A DNA stretch of 47,521 nt from an uncultured Collinsella sp. (GTDB lineage Bacteria; Actinomycetota; Coriobacteriia; Coriobacteriales; Coriobacteriaceae). This document shows positions 1 through 8,582 of the stretch, piece by piece. Under the pieces are notes generated by a model. It worked only from the letters and a program-made list of their open reading frames with translations, was not told where the DNA came from and made no database searches. The DNA is taken from positions 1 through 47,521 of the forward strand of contig UQWV01000008.1 in the NCBI GenBank assembly GCA_900544845.1, given 5' to 3'. Position numbers and translations under genes: made by a program. Positions within the stretch are counted from its first letter, which is position 1; each line of letters begins with the position of its first letter.

Positions 1-1239
1 CAGGCCGCTATCGGTGACGGTCTTCTTGCAGAAGCTCAGACTTATGCAGCCGATCTTGCTGCGTGGCGACACGATTTACATCAGATGCCCGAGCTGGGTA
101 ACAACCTTCCGCAGACGTCCGCCTTTATCCAGGCGCGTCTGGACGAGATGGATATTCCCTATGCCGTGCTTGTTGACGGCTCCTGTGTCGTTGGCCTTAT
201 CGGTGCCGGCGCGGCAGCTGCTGCTCGGGGTAACGGTACGTGCACGGACAAGCAGGCCGGTACGGTCATCATGCTCCGCGGCGACATGGATGCCCTGCCC
301 GTTGCCGAGGAATCCGGCGAGCCCTTTGCATCCACCAATGGCTGCATGCATGCTTGCGGTCACGATATGCACGCGACGGCGCTGCTTGGTGCGGCTCGTA
401 TGCTCAAGGCCCGCGAGTCCGAGCTTCTCGACGCCAACGCTACGGTTAAGTTGCTGTTCCAGCCGGGCGAGGAAACCTTTGAGGGTGCCCGTGCCGCCAT
501 CGTCGACGGTCTGCTGCAGAACCCACGCCCTCAGGCGGCTTTTGCCATGCATGTTAACAGCCAATCGCCGCTCGGCCTGGTGCTCTATGGGAGTCCGGCG
601 CTCTCGGGCGTGTACGGTTTTCGCGTCACGCTTCAGGGCAAGGGCGGCCATGGCTCGAGCCCCGAGATCTGCATCGACCCCATCACGGCCGGCGTCCATG
701 TGCATCTGGCGCTTCAGGAGCTCATCTCCCGCGAGGTGCCGGCGGCCAAGGAGGTCGCGCTTACCGTTGGCAAGTTCGCCGGCGGTCAGGCCGCAAATGT
801 CATCCCCGACACTTGTGTGCTCGAGGGAACGCTGCGTGGCTTCGACGTCAAGCTCATGGAGCACCTCAAGACCCGCATCGCGGAGGTCGTCAAAGGCGTT
901 GCCACGACCTATCGTACGCCGGCGACTATCGAGACGCTCTCGGATGTTCCGCCGCTGGTACTCGATGACAATATGACCCAGGCTTCACTTGGCTATGTGG
1001 GTGCGACACTGCCCAAGGCCACCTTCCTGCCGCTGTTCCACGCCATGGCGAGTGAGGACTTCGCGTTGATCTCGAGTGAGATCCCGAGTGCGTACTTTAC
1101 CGTGGGCGCTGCCGTGACTGATACGGACGAGCATTTTGCTCAGCATCATCCCAAGGCACGTTTTAGCGATGCCGAGCTTCCCCTTGGCGCCGCGGCTTAT
1201 GCGGCAGTCGCTTTGGGCTACATCGCCGACCACCGGTAG
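1..1239 (+). CDS. M20-family amidohydrolase, 5' end cut by window
   Basis: The reading frame is open from base 1, so the start lies outside the window; the ATG at 85 is internal, because the conserved N-terminal M20 block (WRHDLHQMPELG) is encoded before and across it. Metal and catalytic motifs follow in order: GDMDALPV, CMHACGHDMHATALLG, LFQPGEE, and the C-terminal HAMASEDFALISS. This is the pattern of the M20D branch (N-acyl amino acid amidohydrolase, hippurate hydrolase, aminobenzoyl-glutamate hydrolase types), a cytoplasmic two-metal enzyme that releases an amino acid or acyl group from an amide. The substrate cannot be read from the sequence. An MFS transporter starts 39 bases downstream with its own ribosome site, suggesting uptake and hydrolysis of the same compound, but that gene is broken. 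Confidence 0.9.
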   Translation, partial: QAAIGDGLLAEAQTYAADLAAWRHDLHQMPELGNNLPQTSAFIQARLDEMDIPYAVLVDGSCVVGLIGAGAAAAARGNGTCTDKQAGTVIMLRGDMDALPVAEESGEPFASTNGCMHACGHDMHATALLGAARMLKARESELLDANATVKLLFQPGEETFEGARAAIVDGLLQNPRPQAAFAMHVNSQSPLGLVLYGSPALSGVYGFRVTLQGKGGHGSSPEICIDPITAGVHVHLALQELISREVPAAKEVALTVGKFAGGQAANVIPDTCVLEGTLRGFDVKLMEHLKTRIAEVVKGVATTYRTPATIETLSDVPPLVLDDNMTQASLGYVGATLPKATFLPLFHAMASEDFALISSEIPSAYFTVGAAVTDTDEHFAQHHPKARFSDAELPLGAAAYAAVALGYIADHR

Positions 1240-1278
1240 CACCCAATCTTGCTACTCGTTTGTTTAAAAAGGAGCAGT

Positions 1279-1698
1279 ATGTCCCAGCAGCGTAAGTTCT
1301 TCCCCGGCTGGCTCGTGGTGGCTTCCGGCTTTGTCATCATGGCCACGTGCTACACGATTTTCGTTAACTGCATGAGCCTGTTTCAGCCGCTCGTCGTCAG
1401 CGACCTGGGCATCACGCTTGCGCAGTACAACATCTCCAACGCCATCTCCACCGTGGTGAGCGTTATCGGCTCACTTGTGATCGGTCATGTTGCCGATAAA
1501 GTAAGCGGTCGCGTTTTGGGCTCCCTCACTGTAATCGCCACCTCTGCCGTTCTTGCCGGCATGAGCCTTGTCGGTGAACTGTGGCAGGTCTACGTGCTCT
1601 TTTCTGTTCGCTCCGTTCTGTCTGTGGCTGCCCTGGAAGCCGAATGGATGCTCGTACCATCATTCGGTTTCCAAGGCGGTCACGGGCCTACGAAATGA
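1279..1698 (+). pseudogene. MFS transporter, truncated after about 120 residues
   Basis: The ATG at 1279 follows AAAAAGGAG (1266-1274). The first 115-120 residues look like an MFS carrier of the oxalate/formate-antiporter type: a hydrophobic first helix after FFPGWLVVASGF, then QYNISNAISTVVSVIGSL and GHVADKVSGRVLGS, the loop 2-3 signature region. About four membrane segments can be seen; the family has twelve. Around 1,635 homology stops, the frame runs into a short unrelated tail and ends at 1698, just before a long hairpin and a poly-G run. Either the gene is disrupted by a repeat, or two contigs were joined here. The second explanation is favoured because of the poly-G run. It would otherwise be in an operon with the M20 hydrolase. 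Confidence 0.7.
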
Positions 1699-1758
1699 TC
1701 CGTTTTCCTCCGTCCCCAACAGATCACGCGGTCCGAAGGGGACGGAGGAAAGCGGATC
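1697..1758. repeat. 62-bp hairpin with 21-bp arms
   Basis: The arms 1697-1717 and 1738-1758 are inverted copies with a single G/T wobble difference, separated by a 20-base loop. There is no T-run after the right arm, so it is not a standard intrinsic terminator. It lies inside the broken tail of the MFS gene and resembles a dispersed palindromic repeat. Confidence 0.7.
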
Positions 1759-2007
1759 GCAAACAGCGGCGGTGCGTCAGGCCGAACGAGTCCCCATGGT
1801 TGATTTCCGATCTCAGCCGAACACATTGAGCAAATAGGCCATTCCCGCAGCTAGCCGAACGCCCCCTTGGGCGGCGGGGGCGGGGGGGGGGGGGGGGCCA
1901 TACGTGCCCCCAATCCCCTGTGGGGGCCGGGGGCCCCGCCGCGTTGCTGCTTTGTGCCGTATAATGTCCACTACCTATGACGCGATACAAAAGAAAGGTG
2001 TTTGCCC
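1759..2007. other. Low-complexity G/C stretch and hisS leader; probable assembly join
   Basis: No gene is seen. Bases 1866-1935 are almost only G and C and include a run of 16 G (1882-1897) and self-complementary G/C blocks. Downstream, a TATAAT (1960-1965) about 43 bases before the hisS start is a likely -10 box; no good -35 is visible because its expected place is next to the G/C block. A run like this is typical of poly-G read artefacts from two-colour sequencing, so the link between 1-1,760 and hisS should not be trusted. Confidence 0.55.
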
Positions 2008-3321
2008 ATGCAGGCACAGAAGGCGGAGGGAACCCGCGACCTTATCGGCGCCGAGATGCGCGCCTGGCAAAAGATGCAGCAGATTGCTGCCGGCGTGTTC
2101 GAGCCGTTTGGCTTTAAGCCCATCGAGACGCCCGCGATCGAGCAGGTTGACGTGTTTGTCCACGGTATCGGCCAGTCGACCGACGTCGTGCGCAAGGAAA
2201 TGTTCCGCGTGTTCAGCGGTGCCAACCTGGAGCGCGTCTTTACCGAGGGCACCGACACCAAGCTTAAGCCCAAGCAGCGCCTGGCCCTTCGTCCCGAGGG
2301 CACGGCCGGTGTGGTGCGCGCCGTCGTGGAGAACAACCTAGTGCCCCAGGGCTCCACGCCGTTTAAGGCGTACTATGCCGAGGCCATGTTCCGTGGCGAG
2401 CGTCCCCAGAAGGGTCGCCTGCGCCAGTTTCACCAGGTGGGCATCGAGTGGCTCGGCGCTCCCGATCCGGCGGCAGACGCCGAGTGCATCATCATGCTCA
2501 TGGAGTTCTACAAGCGCCTGGGCTTCGATCTTTCCAAGCTCCGTCTGCTCATTAACTCGATGGGCGATGCGCAGTGCCGTCCGGCCTATCGCGAGCAGGT
2601 TAAGCAGTTCATTCTCGACCACGCCGACGAGATGTGCGACGAGTGCCGCGAGCGCGCCGAGCTCAACCCGCTGCGCGCCTTCGACTGCAAGAACGACCAT
2701 TGCCGCGAGATCATGGCCAACGCTCCGCTGATGGGCGACAACCTGTGCGACGAGTGCCGCGAGCACTACGAGCAAGTCAAGCGCTATCTGGATGCCGCCG
2801 GTATCGAGTATGTCGAGGATCCCACCTTGGTGCGCGGCCTGGACTACTACACCCGTACTGTCTTTGAGGTCGAGGCCCCTGGCGCCGGCGTCGGCTCCAT
2901 CGGCGGCGGCGGCCGCTACGACGGCCTGGTCGAGCTCGAGGGTGGCAAGCCCACGGCAGGCGTCGGCTTTGCCGTCGGTTTTGAGCGCGCCCTGCTGGCC
3001 CTGCAGGCCTTTGGCAGCGATCTGGGTGCCGAGGAGGCCCCGTGCGTCTATGTCGCCAACGCAGGCAAGGAGCTGCGCCAGAACGTCTTTGCCATTACGC
3101 AGGAGCTTCGCGCCGCAGGGATTGTGACCGAGGCCGACTATCAGGGCCGTTCGCTCAAAGCCCAGTTTAAGCAGGCCGATAAGGTGGGCGCCAAGCTCAT
3201 CCTGGTCCTGGGCGGCGACGAGCTTGCCGCCGGCAAGGTCAAGGTGCGCGACATGCAGAGCCATGACGAGGTGCTCGCCGATCTGGACAACGTCGTCGAG
3301 GCGGTTCGCGAGCGCCTGTAG
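2008..3321 (+). CDS. hisS: Histidyl-tRNA synthetase
   Basis: Class II aminoacyl-tRNA synthetase that charges tRNA-His in the cytoplasm. Seen in order: EGTRDLIG at the N-terminus, motif 2 as FRGERPQKGRLRQFHQ, a Cys-rich insertion (CDECRE repeated twice, typical of many bacterial HisRS), the histidine-binding signature LVRGLDYYTRTVFE, motif 3 within GGRYDGLVELEGG and GVGFAVGFERALL, and a C-terminal anticodon-binding domain. It has 437 residues, normal for the family. The ATG at 2008 follows AAGAAAGG; an in-frame TTG at 2002 is less likely. The gene stands alone: its promoter is at about 1960 and a strong hairpin terminator follows at 3379. Confidence 0.97.
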   Translation: MQAQKAEGTRDLIGAEMRAWQKMQQIAAGVFEPFGFKPIETPAIEQVDVFVHGIGQSTDVVRKEMFRVFSGANLERVFTEGTDTKLKPKQRLALRPEGTAGVVRAVVENNLVPQGSTPFKAYYAEAMFRGERPQKGRLRQFHQVGIEWLGAPDPAADAECIIMLMEFYKRLGFDLSKLRLLINSMGDAQCRPAYREQVKQFILDHADEMCDECRERAELNPLRAFDCKNDHCREIMANAPLMGDNLCDECREHYEQVKRYLDAAGIEYVEDPTLVRGLDYYTRTVFEVEAPGAGVGSIGGGGRYDGLVELEGGKPTAGVGFAVGFERALLALQAFGSDLGAEEAPCVYVANAGKELRQNVFAITQELRAAGIVTEADYQGRSLKAQFKQADKVGAKLILVLGGDELAAGKVKVRDMQSHDEVLADLDNVVEAVRERL

Positions 3322-3378
3322 CGCATCTTTTTGAGCTTCGGGCCTGCTAACGTGCCCTGCTCATGGAGAGCGATTGTT

Positions 3379-3416
3379 ACGGGGGTGTTTCGCTTTTATG
3401 CGGAATGCCCCCGTTT
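3379..3416 (+). terminator. Intrinsic terminator of hisS
   Basis: 15-bp stem (3379-3393 with 3400-3414, including G-U pairs), loop of six, short T-run. It sits 58 bases after the hisS stop. Confidence 0.8.
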
Positions 3417-3504
3417 ACGTATGCCGCCCACCGAGAAATACGACCATTTAGGGCAAAAACCTTTGCAATGCAGAAAATACTTTTGTGTGGTAAAGCGCAA
3501 TCAG

Positions 3505-3534
3505 TGTCGAAAGTATTTCTCAAGCGCCTATAAT
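3505..3534 (+). promoter_or_regulatory. Probable ppc promoter
   Basis: Consensus -10 TATAAT at 3529-3534 with a weak -35 (TGTCGA, 3505-3510) 18 bases upstream; the ppc start lies about 45 bases downstream. Confidence 0.55.
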
Positions 3535-3578
3535 GAATACCGCATGTTACGTGCATAGAAGGAGGAATGGGAGGAAAC

Positions 3579-6392
3579 GTGGCTGAGAACCTAAGCAACC
3601 AGTCTGTACCCGAAGCCGCGGCGCGCGTCGCTGCCGTGGTCAACCGCCTCGTTAACCGAATCGGCTCGAATGCCGAGTCCAGGGAGCGTCTCGCCGAGAT
3701 CGAGATCCCCGAGGAGCTGCGCGACAATCTGGCGCTGTTCTTGCGCCTGGAGCGCCGTGTGCTTAGCGAGTATGATCCCGAGATCGCGGACCTGTTCGAC
3801 AAGATTTTGACAGCCGAGATTGTGGTCAATGCCGGCAACCCCGGTACCTGCGCTGCCGACGAAGCCGTCGACGAGCAGGGCGTGCCCACCGCCGACGAGC
3901 CCACTGCCGTGGCATTTCGTGAGGTCGTCGATTTGATCGACAGCCTGCCGCTCGATAAGCAGCAGGTCATCGTTCGCGCCTTTACGAGCTTTTTCCATCT
4001 GGCAAACCTGTCGGAGGAGAACTACCGTGTGGCGCAGCTGCGCGAGCGCGAGGCCGGTGCGTCGACCGATACCGAGGTCGATCCTGCCAACGAGCTTACC
4101 GTTGCCTATCACCAGCTGGTGAATGAGCTGGGTGTCGAGGGTGCCAACGAGCTGCTCGACAAGCTCGAGTTCCACCCTGTCTTTACCGCACATCCCACCG
4201 AGGCCCGTCGTAAGGCCGTCGAGGGCAAGATCCGCCGTATCTCCAACCTGCTGGAGGAGCGTCCGCGTCTGGGCGGCTCCGACCTGGTGGAGAACGAGCG
4301 CCATATGCTGCAGGAGATCGACGCCCTGGTGCGTACGAGTCCCATCGCGCTCAAGAAGCCCACGCCGGTCGAGGAAGCCGATACCATCATCGACATCTTC
4401 GATAACACGCTGTTCGACGTTATCCCCGTTATCTATCGTCGTTTTGACGATTGGGTGCTGGGCGACAAGGCCGGTACTGTGCCGCCGCTGTGCCCGGCGT
4501 TCTTCCATCCCGGCAGCTGGATCGGTTCCGACCGCGACGGTAACCCCAACGTCACCGCCAAGGTGAGCCGTGAGGTCGCCGCCAAGTACTTTACGCACAT
4601 GGTGCTCAAGCTCGAGGACAAGTGCCGCCACATCGGCCGCAACCTCACGCTCGAGGCTACCTACAGCAAGCCGTCGGCCGAGCTCATTAACCTGTGGAAC
4701 CATCAGGTCGAGATGAGCCCTCGTTACACGGCCCGCGCCGAGCTGATCTCCGAGCACGAGCCGCATCGCGCCGTCATGCTCGTCATGGCCGACCGCCTGA
4801 ACGCCACCGTCCGTCGTATCACCGACACCATGTACCACAGCGCCGATGAGTTCCTGGAGGACCTGCGCGTCGTCCAGCGCTCGCTGGCCGCCTGCGGTGC
4901 CGTCCGTGCTGCCTACGGCCCGGTCCAGACCATCATCTGGCAGGTCGAGTCCTTCGGCTTCCATATGGTCGAGATGGAGTTCCGTCAGCACTCCGTGGTG
5001 CATGCCCGCGCCCTTAAGGATATCCACGAGAACGGTATCCATGGCGACCTGCAGCCCATGACGCGCGAGGTCATCGATACCTTCCGCGCTATCGGCTCCA
5101 TCCAAAAGCGCTACGGCAAGAAGATGGCGCACCGCTACATCATCTCGTTTACCAAGAGCGCTCAGCATGTGGCCGACGTCTTTGAGCTGGCGCACCTGTC
5201 CTTTGCACACGAGGAGGATGTCCCCGAGCTCGACGTGATCCCGTTGTTCGAGCAGCTCGAGGACCTCGAGGGCTGCGTCGACGTGCTCGACCAGATGCTT
5301 ACGCTGCCCGTGGTGCAAAAGCGCCTTGCCCAGACCAACCGCCGCATGGAGGTCATGCTGGGCTATTCCGACTCCTCCAAGGATGCCGGTCCTACCACGG
5401 CCATGCTCGCGCTGCATTCCGCGCAAGAGCGCATCGCCAAGTGGGCCGAGAAGAACGATATCGACCTGGTGCTCATGCACGGTCGCGGCGGTGCCGTGGG
5501 CCGTGGCGGCGGCCCGGCCAACAAGGCCGTGCTGGCGCAGCCCAAGGGTTCGGTCAACTGCTTCTTTAAGCTCACCGAGCAGGGCGAGGTCATCTTTGCC
5601 CGTTACGGCAACCGCACGCTGGCTCAGCGCCACGTTGAGTCCGTTGCCGCCGCAACGCTTTTGCAGTCGGCCCCGAGTGTCGAGAAGACCAACACCGAGA
5701 CCACGCAGAAGTTCTGGGATATGGCCGAGAAGCTCAACGCCGCAAGCCACGAGCGCTATCTGGACCTGCTGAACACCGAGGACTTTACACCGTGGTTCTC
5801 GACCGTGACGCCGCTGACCGAGGTCGGCTTGCTGCCGATCGGCTCGCGTCCCGCCAAACGCGGCCTGGGCGCCAAGTCGCTCGATGACCTTCGTACCATT
5901 CCGTGGATCTTCAGCTGGAGCCAGGCGCGCATTAACCTTGCCGCTTGGTACGGCCTGGGCACCGCCTGCGAGCAGCTTGGCGATCTTGACCAGCTCAAGG
6001 CTGCCTACCAGGAGTGGCCGTTCTTCCGCACGTTCATCGACAACATCGAGATGTCGATCGCTAAGACCGATCAGCGCATCGCCAAGATGTATCTGCACCT
6101 GGGCGATCGCCAGGATTTGTCCGAGAAGGTCTTTACCGAGATGCAGCTCACCCGTAAGTGGGTCCTTGCCATCGTCGGTGACGAGTGGCCGCTGCAGCGT
6201 CGTCGTGTGCTCGGTTGCGCCGTTCGCGTGCGCAACCCCTACGTCGACGCTCTGTCCATCGCTCAGGTCCGCGCCCTTCGCGAGGTGCGTATGAACCAGG
6301 ACGAGATGGCCGAGGAGAAGAAGGCCGAGTACATGAGCCTGATTCTTTCGACTGTGACCGGCGTCTCGGCAGGATTGCAGAACACGGGGTAA
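3579..6392 (+). CDS. ppc: Phosphoenolpyruvate carboxylase
   Basis: Carboxylates phosphoenolpyruvate with bicarbonate to oxaloacetate, the anaplerotic step that feeds aspartate and the reductive branch to succinate. Family blocks are all present: FTAHPTEARRKAV (catalytic His), GSWIGSDRDGNPNV, MLGYSDSSKDAG, LMHGRGGAVGRGGGP and the invariant C-terminal QNTG. Length is about 937 residues, normal for bacterial PEPC. Two starts are possible: ATG 3567 has its GGAGG only one base away, while GTG 3579 has GGGAGG four bases upstream and is preferred. It has its own promoter and is followed by the 127-bp nested palindrome. Confidence 0.96.
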   Translation: MAENLSNQSVPEAAARVAAVVNRLVNRIGSNAESRERLAEIEIPEELRDNLALFLRLERRVLSEYDPEIADLFDKILTAEIVVNAGNPGTCAADEAVDEQGVPTADEPTAVAFREVVDLIDSLPLDKQQVIVRAFTSFFHLANLSEENYRVAQLREREAGASTDTEVDPANELTVAYHQLVNELGVEGANELLDKLEFHPVFTAHPTEARRKAVEGKIRRISNLLEERPRLGGSDLVENERHMLQEIDALVRTSPIALKKPTPVEEADTIIDIFDNTLFDVIPVIYRRFDDWVLGDKAGTVPPLCPAFFHPGSWIGSDRDGNPNVTAKVSREVAAKYFTHMVLKLEDKCRHIGRNLTLEATYSKPSAELINLWNHQVEMSPRYTARAELISEHEPHRAVMLVMADRLNATVRRITDTMYHSADEFLEDLRVVQRSLAACGAVRAAYGPVQTIIWQVESFGFHMVEMEFRQHSVVHARALKDIHENGIHGDLQPMTREVIDTFRAIGSIQKRYGKKMAHRYIISFTKSAQHVADVFELAHLSFAHEEDVPELDVIPLFEQLEDLEGCVDVLDQMLTLPVVQKRLAQTNRRMEVMLGYSDSSKDAGPTTAMLALHSAQERIAKWAEKNDIDLVLMHGRGGAVGRGGGPANKAVLAQPKGSVNCFFKLTEQGEVIFARYGNRTLAQRHVESVAAATLLQSAPSVEKTNTETTQKFWDMAEKLNAASHERYLDLLNTEDFTPWFSTVTPLTEVGLLPIGSRPAKRGLGAKSLDDLRTIPWIFSWSQARINLAAWYGLGTACEQLGDLDQLKAAYQEWPFFRTFIDNIEMSIAKTDQRIAKMYLHLGDRQDLSEKVFTEMQLTRKWVLAIVGDEWPLQRRRVLGCAVRVRNPYVDALSIAQVRALREVRMNQDEMAEEKKAEYMSLILSTVTGVSAGLQNTG

Positions 6393-6413
6393 TCGATAGC
6401 CCTGTAGTCGTCC

Positions 6414-6540
6414 GGGCCCGCCATTAGTTTACTTTTAGGCACGTCCTCGGACATGCAAGAAGCCCTCGCTGCGCACTTCGTGCGGCGAGGGCTTCTTGCG
6501 TCCTGCGGAGTGTGCCTAAAAGTAAACTAATGGCGGGCCC
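6414..6540. repeat. 127-bp nested palindrome, copy 1
   Basis: Outer arms 6414-6442 and 6512-6540 are perfect 29-bp inverted repeats. Inside are two 12-base unpaired segments (6443-6454, 6500-6511), then a perfect 15-bp stem (6455-6469 with 6485-6499) capped by a small CGCAC-TTC-GTGCG hairpin. The copy at 9339-9465 has the same lengths and the same internal segments but different, still fully paired, outer arms. It lies 21 bases after the ppc stop. No T-run follows, so it is not a simple terminator. It could be a structured RNA or a palindromic (REP or MITE-like) element. Confidence 0.9.
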
Positions 6541-6707
6541 TGCGATGTCCGGTCTTCAGTGGATTACTGCTGGGGGTATAATGGCGCGCTTTGCGCGTTT
6601 GGAAAGGGCTTCGTGCTGCGGAGTGCATTCAGAGGGAAACCCATCGAGCCCCTTCGTCCTCGGTTTTCGGCGGATCAGCCGCTGGGTGAGGGTGGTGCTT
6701 GGGGCGA

Positions 6708-6732
6708 CGTGCAAAAAACGGAGTTTTCAGCA
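6708..6732 (-). repeat. 25-bp dispersed motif, copy 1 (minus)
   Basis: On the minus strand it reads TGCTGAAAACTCC, then six variable A/T-rich bases, then TGCACG. It pairs in inverted orientation with the copy at 6918-6942. Confidence 0.65.
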
Positions 6733-6917
6733 GCCAAAGATTGATGCATAAGGCCATAGCCGGCTTTCGCTGCCTTTGTTGATGCTTTTGCACGACAATT
6801 GGGCCTTGGCGATGCCCGTATATGGCTGGTTTCTCGCCGCATGCTATCCAGATGGGACGAGTCATGAGGACTATCTACCTTTTGAAAGACTTTTGACACC
6901 AAAATCTTATCCCGCTA

Positions 6918-6942
6918 TGCTGAATACTCGCAAAAATGCACG
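6918..6942 (+). repeat. 25-bp dispersed motif, copy 2 (plus)
   Basis: Reads TGCTGAATACTCG, then CAAAAA, then TGCACG. Together with 6708-6732 it forms terminal inverted repeats of a 235-bp segment upstream of larA. Confidence 0.65.
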
Positions 6943-7099
6943 CTCCGGAGGGTACCACCCTGTTACGGCTAGAAATCCATGTGCCATTTTATGCAATTAA
7001 TTAACGCATTTATGCAAAATGGCTTACGTGCGTACGTCTCGGGCTAGATGTTTGCCCCGGCGCTGCGTAAATCATCCTGTCTATAGTGTCTTTGACAGG

Positions 7100-7133
7100 C
7101 GGCTGCGGTCCCGTTTGGGGTCGCGGCCGTTTT
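7100..7133 (+). terminator. Terminator-like hairpin in the larA upstream region
   Basis: 13-bp stem (7100-7112 with 7117-7129, three G-U wobbles), GTTT loop and TTTT tail. It ends 122 bases before the larA start and no gene lies just upstream, so it may end a short leader or untranslated RNA, or act as an attenuator for larA. Confidence 0.55.
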
Positions 7134-7255
7134 GTTGTGGGTCAAATATGAACGTTGTGTTAATGAGTCGGTGGACGGTGGTGTTTTTCGGTGAGCGGCG
7201 TATCCTTCCAACGGTTTATCTAGTGTGTCAGTTGAAAGGAAGAGGGCGCTCATCA

Positions 7256-8533
7256 TTGTTTGAATGTGAACTGCCGTTTGACCACAAAACGTTGCATCTG
7301 GAGCTCGAGGATAAGAACTTCGCGGGTGTGATGGAAGGTCATCAAAACGAGTTTAAGACTACAAAATCTCAGGAAGAGCTGGTAGAGGAGTCACTTGCCA
7401 ACCCTTATGGCTCGCCTTCGCTCGAGGAGCTTTGTGCTGGCAAGAAGGATATCGTCATCATTAGCTCCGACCATACGCGTCCCGTTCCCTCGCGTGTGAC
7501 GATGCCTATTCTGCTGCATCACATCCACGCTGCCGCTCCTGAGGCACGTGTGCGCATCCTGGTCGCGACCGGCATGCATCGCCCCTCGACGCACGAGGAA
7601 CTCGTTAACAAGTACGGCGAGGAGATCGTCGCTAACGAGGAGATCGTCATGCATGTCGCGACCGACGACAGCATGATGAAAAAGATTGGCACCCTGCCTT
7701 CTGGTGGCGAGTGCATCATCAACAAGATTGCCGCCGATTGCGATCTGCTGCTTGCCGAGGGCTTTATTGAGCCGCACTTCTTTGCCGGTTTCTCTGGTAG
7801 CCGCAAGTCCGTCCTGCCTGGCATCGCCAGCTACAAGACCATCATGTACAACCACAACGGTCAGTTTGTGAACGATTCCCACTCGCGTGCCGGCAACCTG
7901 TGCCACAACCACGTGAGCGAGGACATGTTCGCCGCCGCCGAGATGGCTCACCTTGCCTTTGTGCTCAACGTTGTGCTCAACGGCAAGCACGAGGTTATTG
8001 GCTCCTTTGCCGGCGACATCCACAAGGCGCACGAGGCTGGCTGCGAGTTCGTGAAGAGCCTTGCCGGCGTTGAGCCCGTTGAGTGCGAGATCGCCATCAC
8101 CACCAACGGTGGCTACCCGCTCGATCAGAACATCTATCAGGCCGTGAAGGGCATGTGCGCTGCCGAGGCCACGCTTCCCGAGGGCGGCGTGATCATCGAC
8201 GTCGCCGGTTGTGCCGACGGTCACGGTGGCGAGGGCTTCTATCACAACATCGCCGATAACGATCCGGCAGAGTTTGAGCGCGCCTGCATCGACCGTCCTA
8301 AGGACGAGACCCTGCCCGATCAGTGGACGAGCCAGATCTTTGCCCGCATCCTGGCGCATCACCCCGTGATCATGGTCACCGACCTGTGCGATCACCAGAT
8401 GCTCAAGGATATGCACATGACGCCGGTCAACACTATCGAGGAGGCGCTCAAGCTCGCCTTTGAGATGAAGGGTGCCGATGCCAAGGTTGCCGTTATTCCC
8501 GATGGCCTGGGCGTTGTCGTCGCGCAGCACTAG
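7256..8533 (+). CDS. larA: Nickel-pincer lactate racemase LarA
   Basis: Interconverts D- and L-lactate using a nickel pincer cofactor covalently bound to a lysine. A TTG start at 7256 is chosen: GGAAGAGGG lies 9 bases upstream, the N-terminus then reads FECELPFDHKTLHLELEDKN as in LarA proteins, and the key residues fall at the positions known for Lactobacillus plantarum LarA: His108 (ATGMHRP), His174 (EPHFFAGFS), Lys184 (GSRK) and His200 (YNHNG). Length is 425 residues, as expected. An upstream extension of this frame lacks codon bias. It is followed after 49 bases by the larD-like channel. The maturation genes larB and larC are 2 kb away on the other strand; larE is not in the window. Some LarA homologues racemise other 2-hydroxyacids, so the substrate is inferred. 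Confidence 0.9.
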   Translation: MFECELPFDHKTLHLELEDKNFAGVMEGHQNEFKTTKSQEELVEESLANPYGSPSLEELCAGKKDIVIISSDHTRPVPSRVTMPILLHHIHAAAPEARVRILVATGMHRPSTHEELVNKYGEEIVANEEIVMHVATDDSMMKKIGTLPSGGECIINKIAADCDLLLAEGFIEPHFFAGFSGSRKSVLPGIASYKTIMYNHNGQFVNDSHSRAGNLCHNHVSEDMFAAAEMAHLAFVLNVVLNGKHEVIGSFAGDIHKAHEAGCEFVKSLAGVEPVECEIAITTNGGYPLDQNIYQAVKGMCAAEATLPEGGVIIDVAGCADGHGGEGFYHNIADNDPAEFERACIDRPKDETLPDQWTSQIFARILAHHPVIMVTDLCDHQMLKDMHMTPVNTIEEALKLAFEMKGADAKVAVIPDGLGVVVAQH

Positions 8534-8582
8534 CGCGCGGCCTAAACGAATCGTTTTTAACCGACAAGAAAGATAAGGTTTT

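Larger units (their letters stand above)
6541..7255. other. Long larA upstream region, no gene seen
   Basis: Holds an isolated TATAAT (6576-6581), an inverted pair of the 25-bp motif (6708-6732 and 6918-6942), an 8-bp inverted repeat GCCATTTT/AAAATGGC (6983-6990, 7016-7023) around an A/T-rich core, and a terminator-like hairpin (7100-7133). No convincing coding frame is seen; short open frames here lack ribosome sites and normal codon use. Confidence 0.5.

Noticed and set aside
6576..6581. TATAAT after the first palindrome as promoter of a small RNA or gene
   Set aside because: No matching -35, no gene and no clear RNA fold follow; kept only as a note in the region description.
7019..7255. 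N-terminal extension of larA from an ATG at 7019
   Set aside because: It would cross the terminator-like hairpin, has no codon bias, and would shift the active-site numbering by 79 residues.
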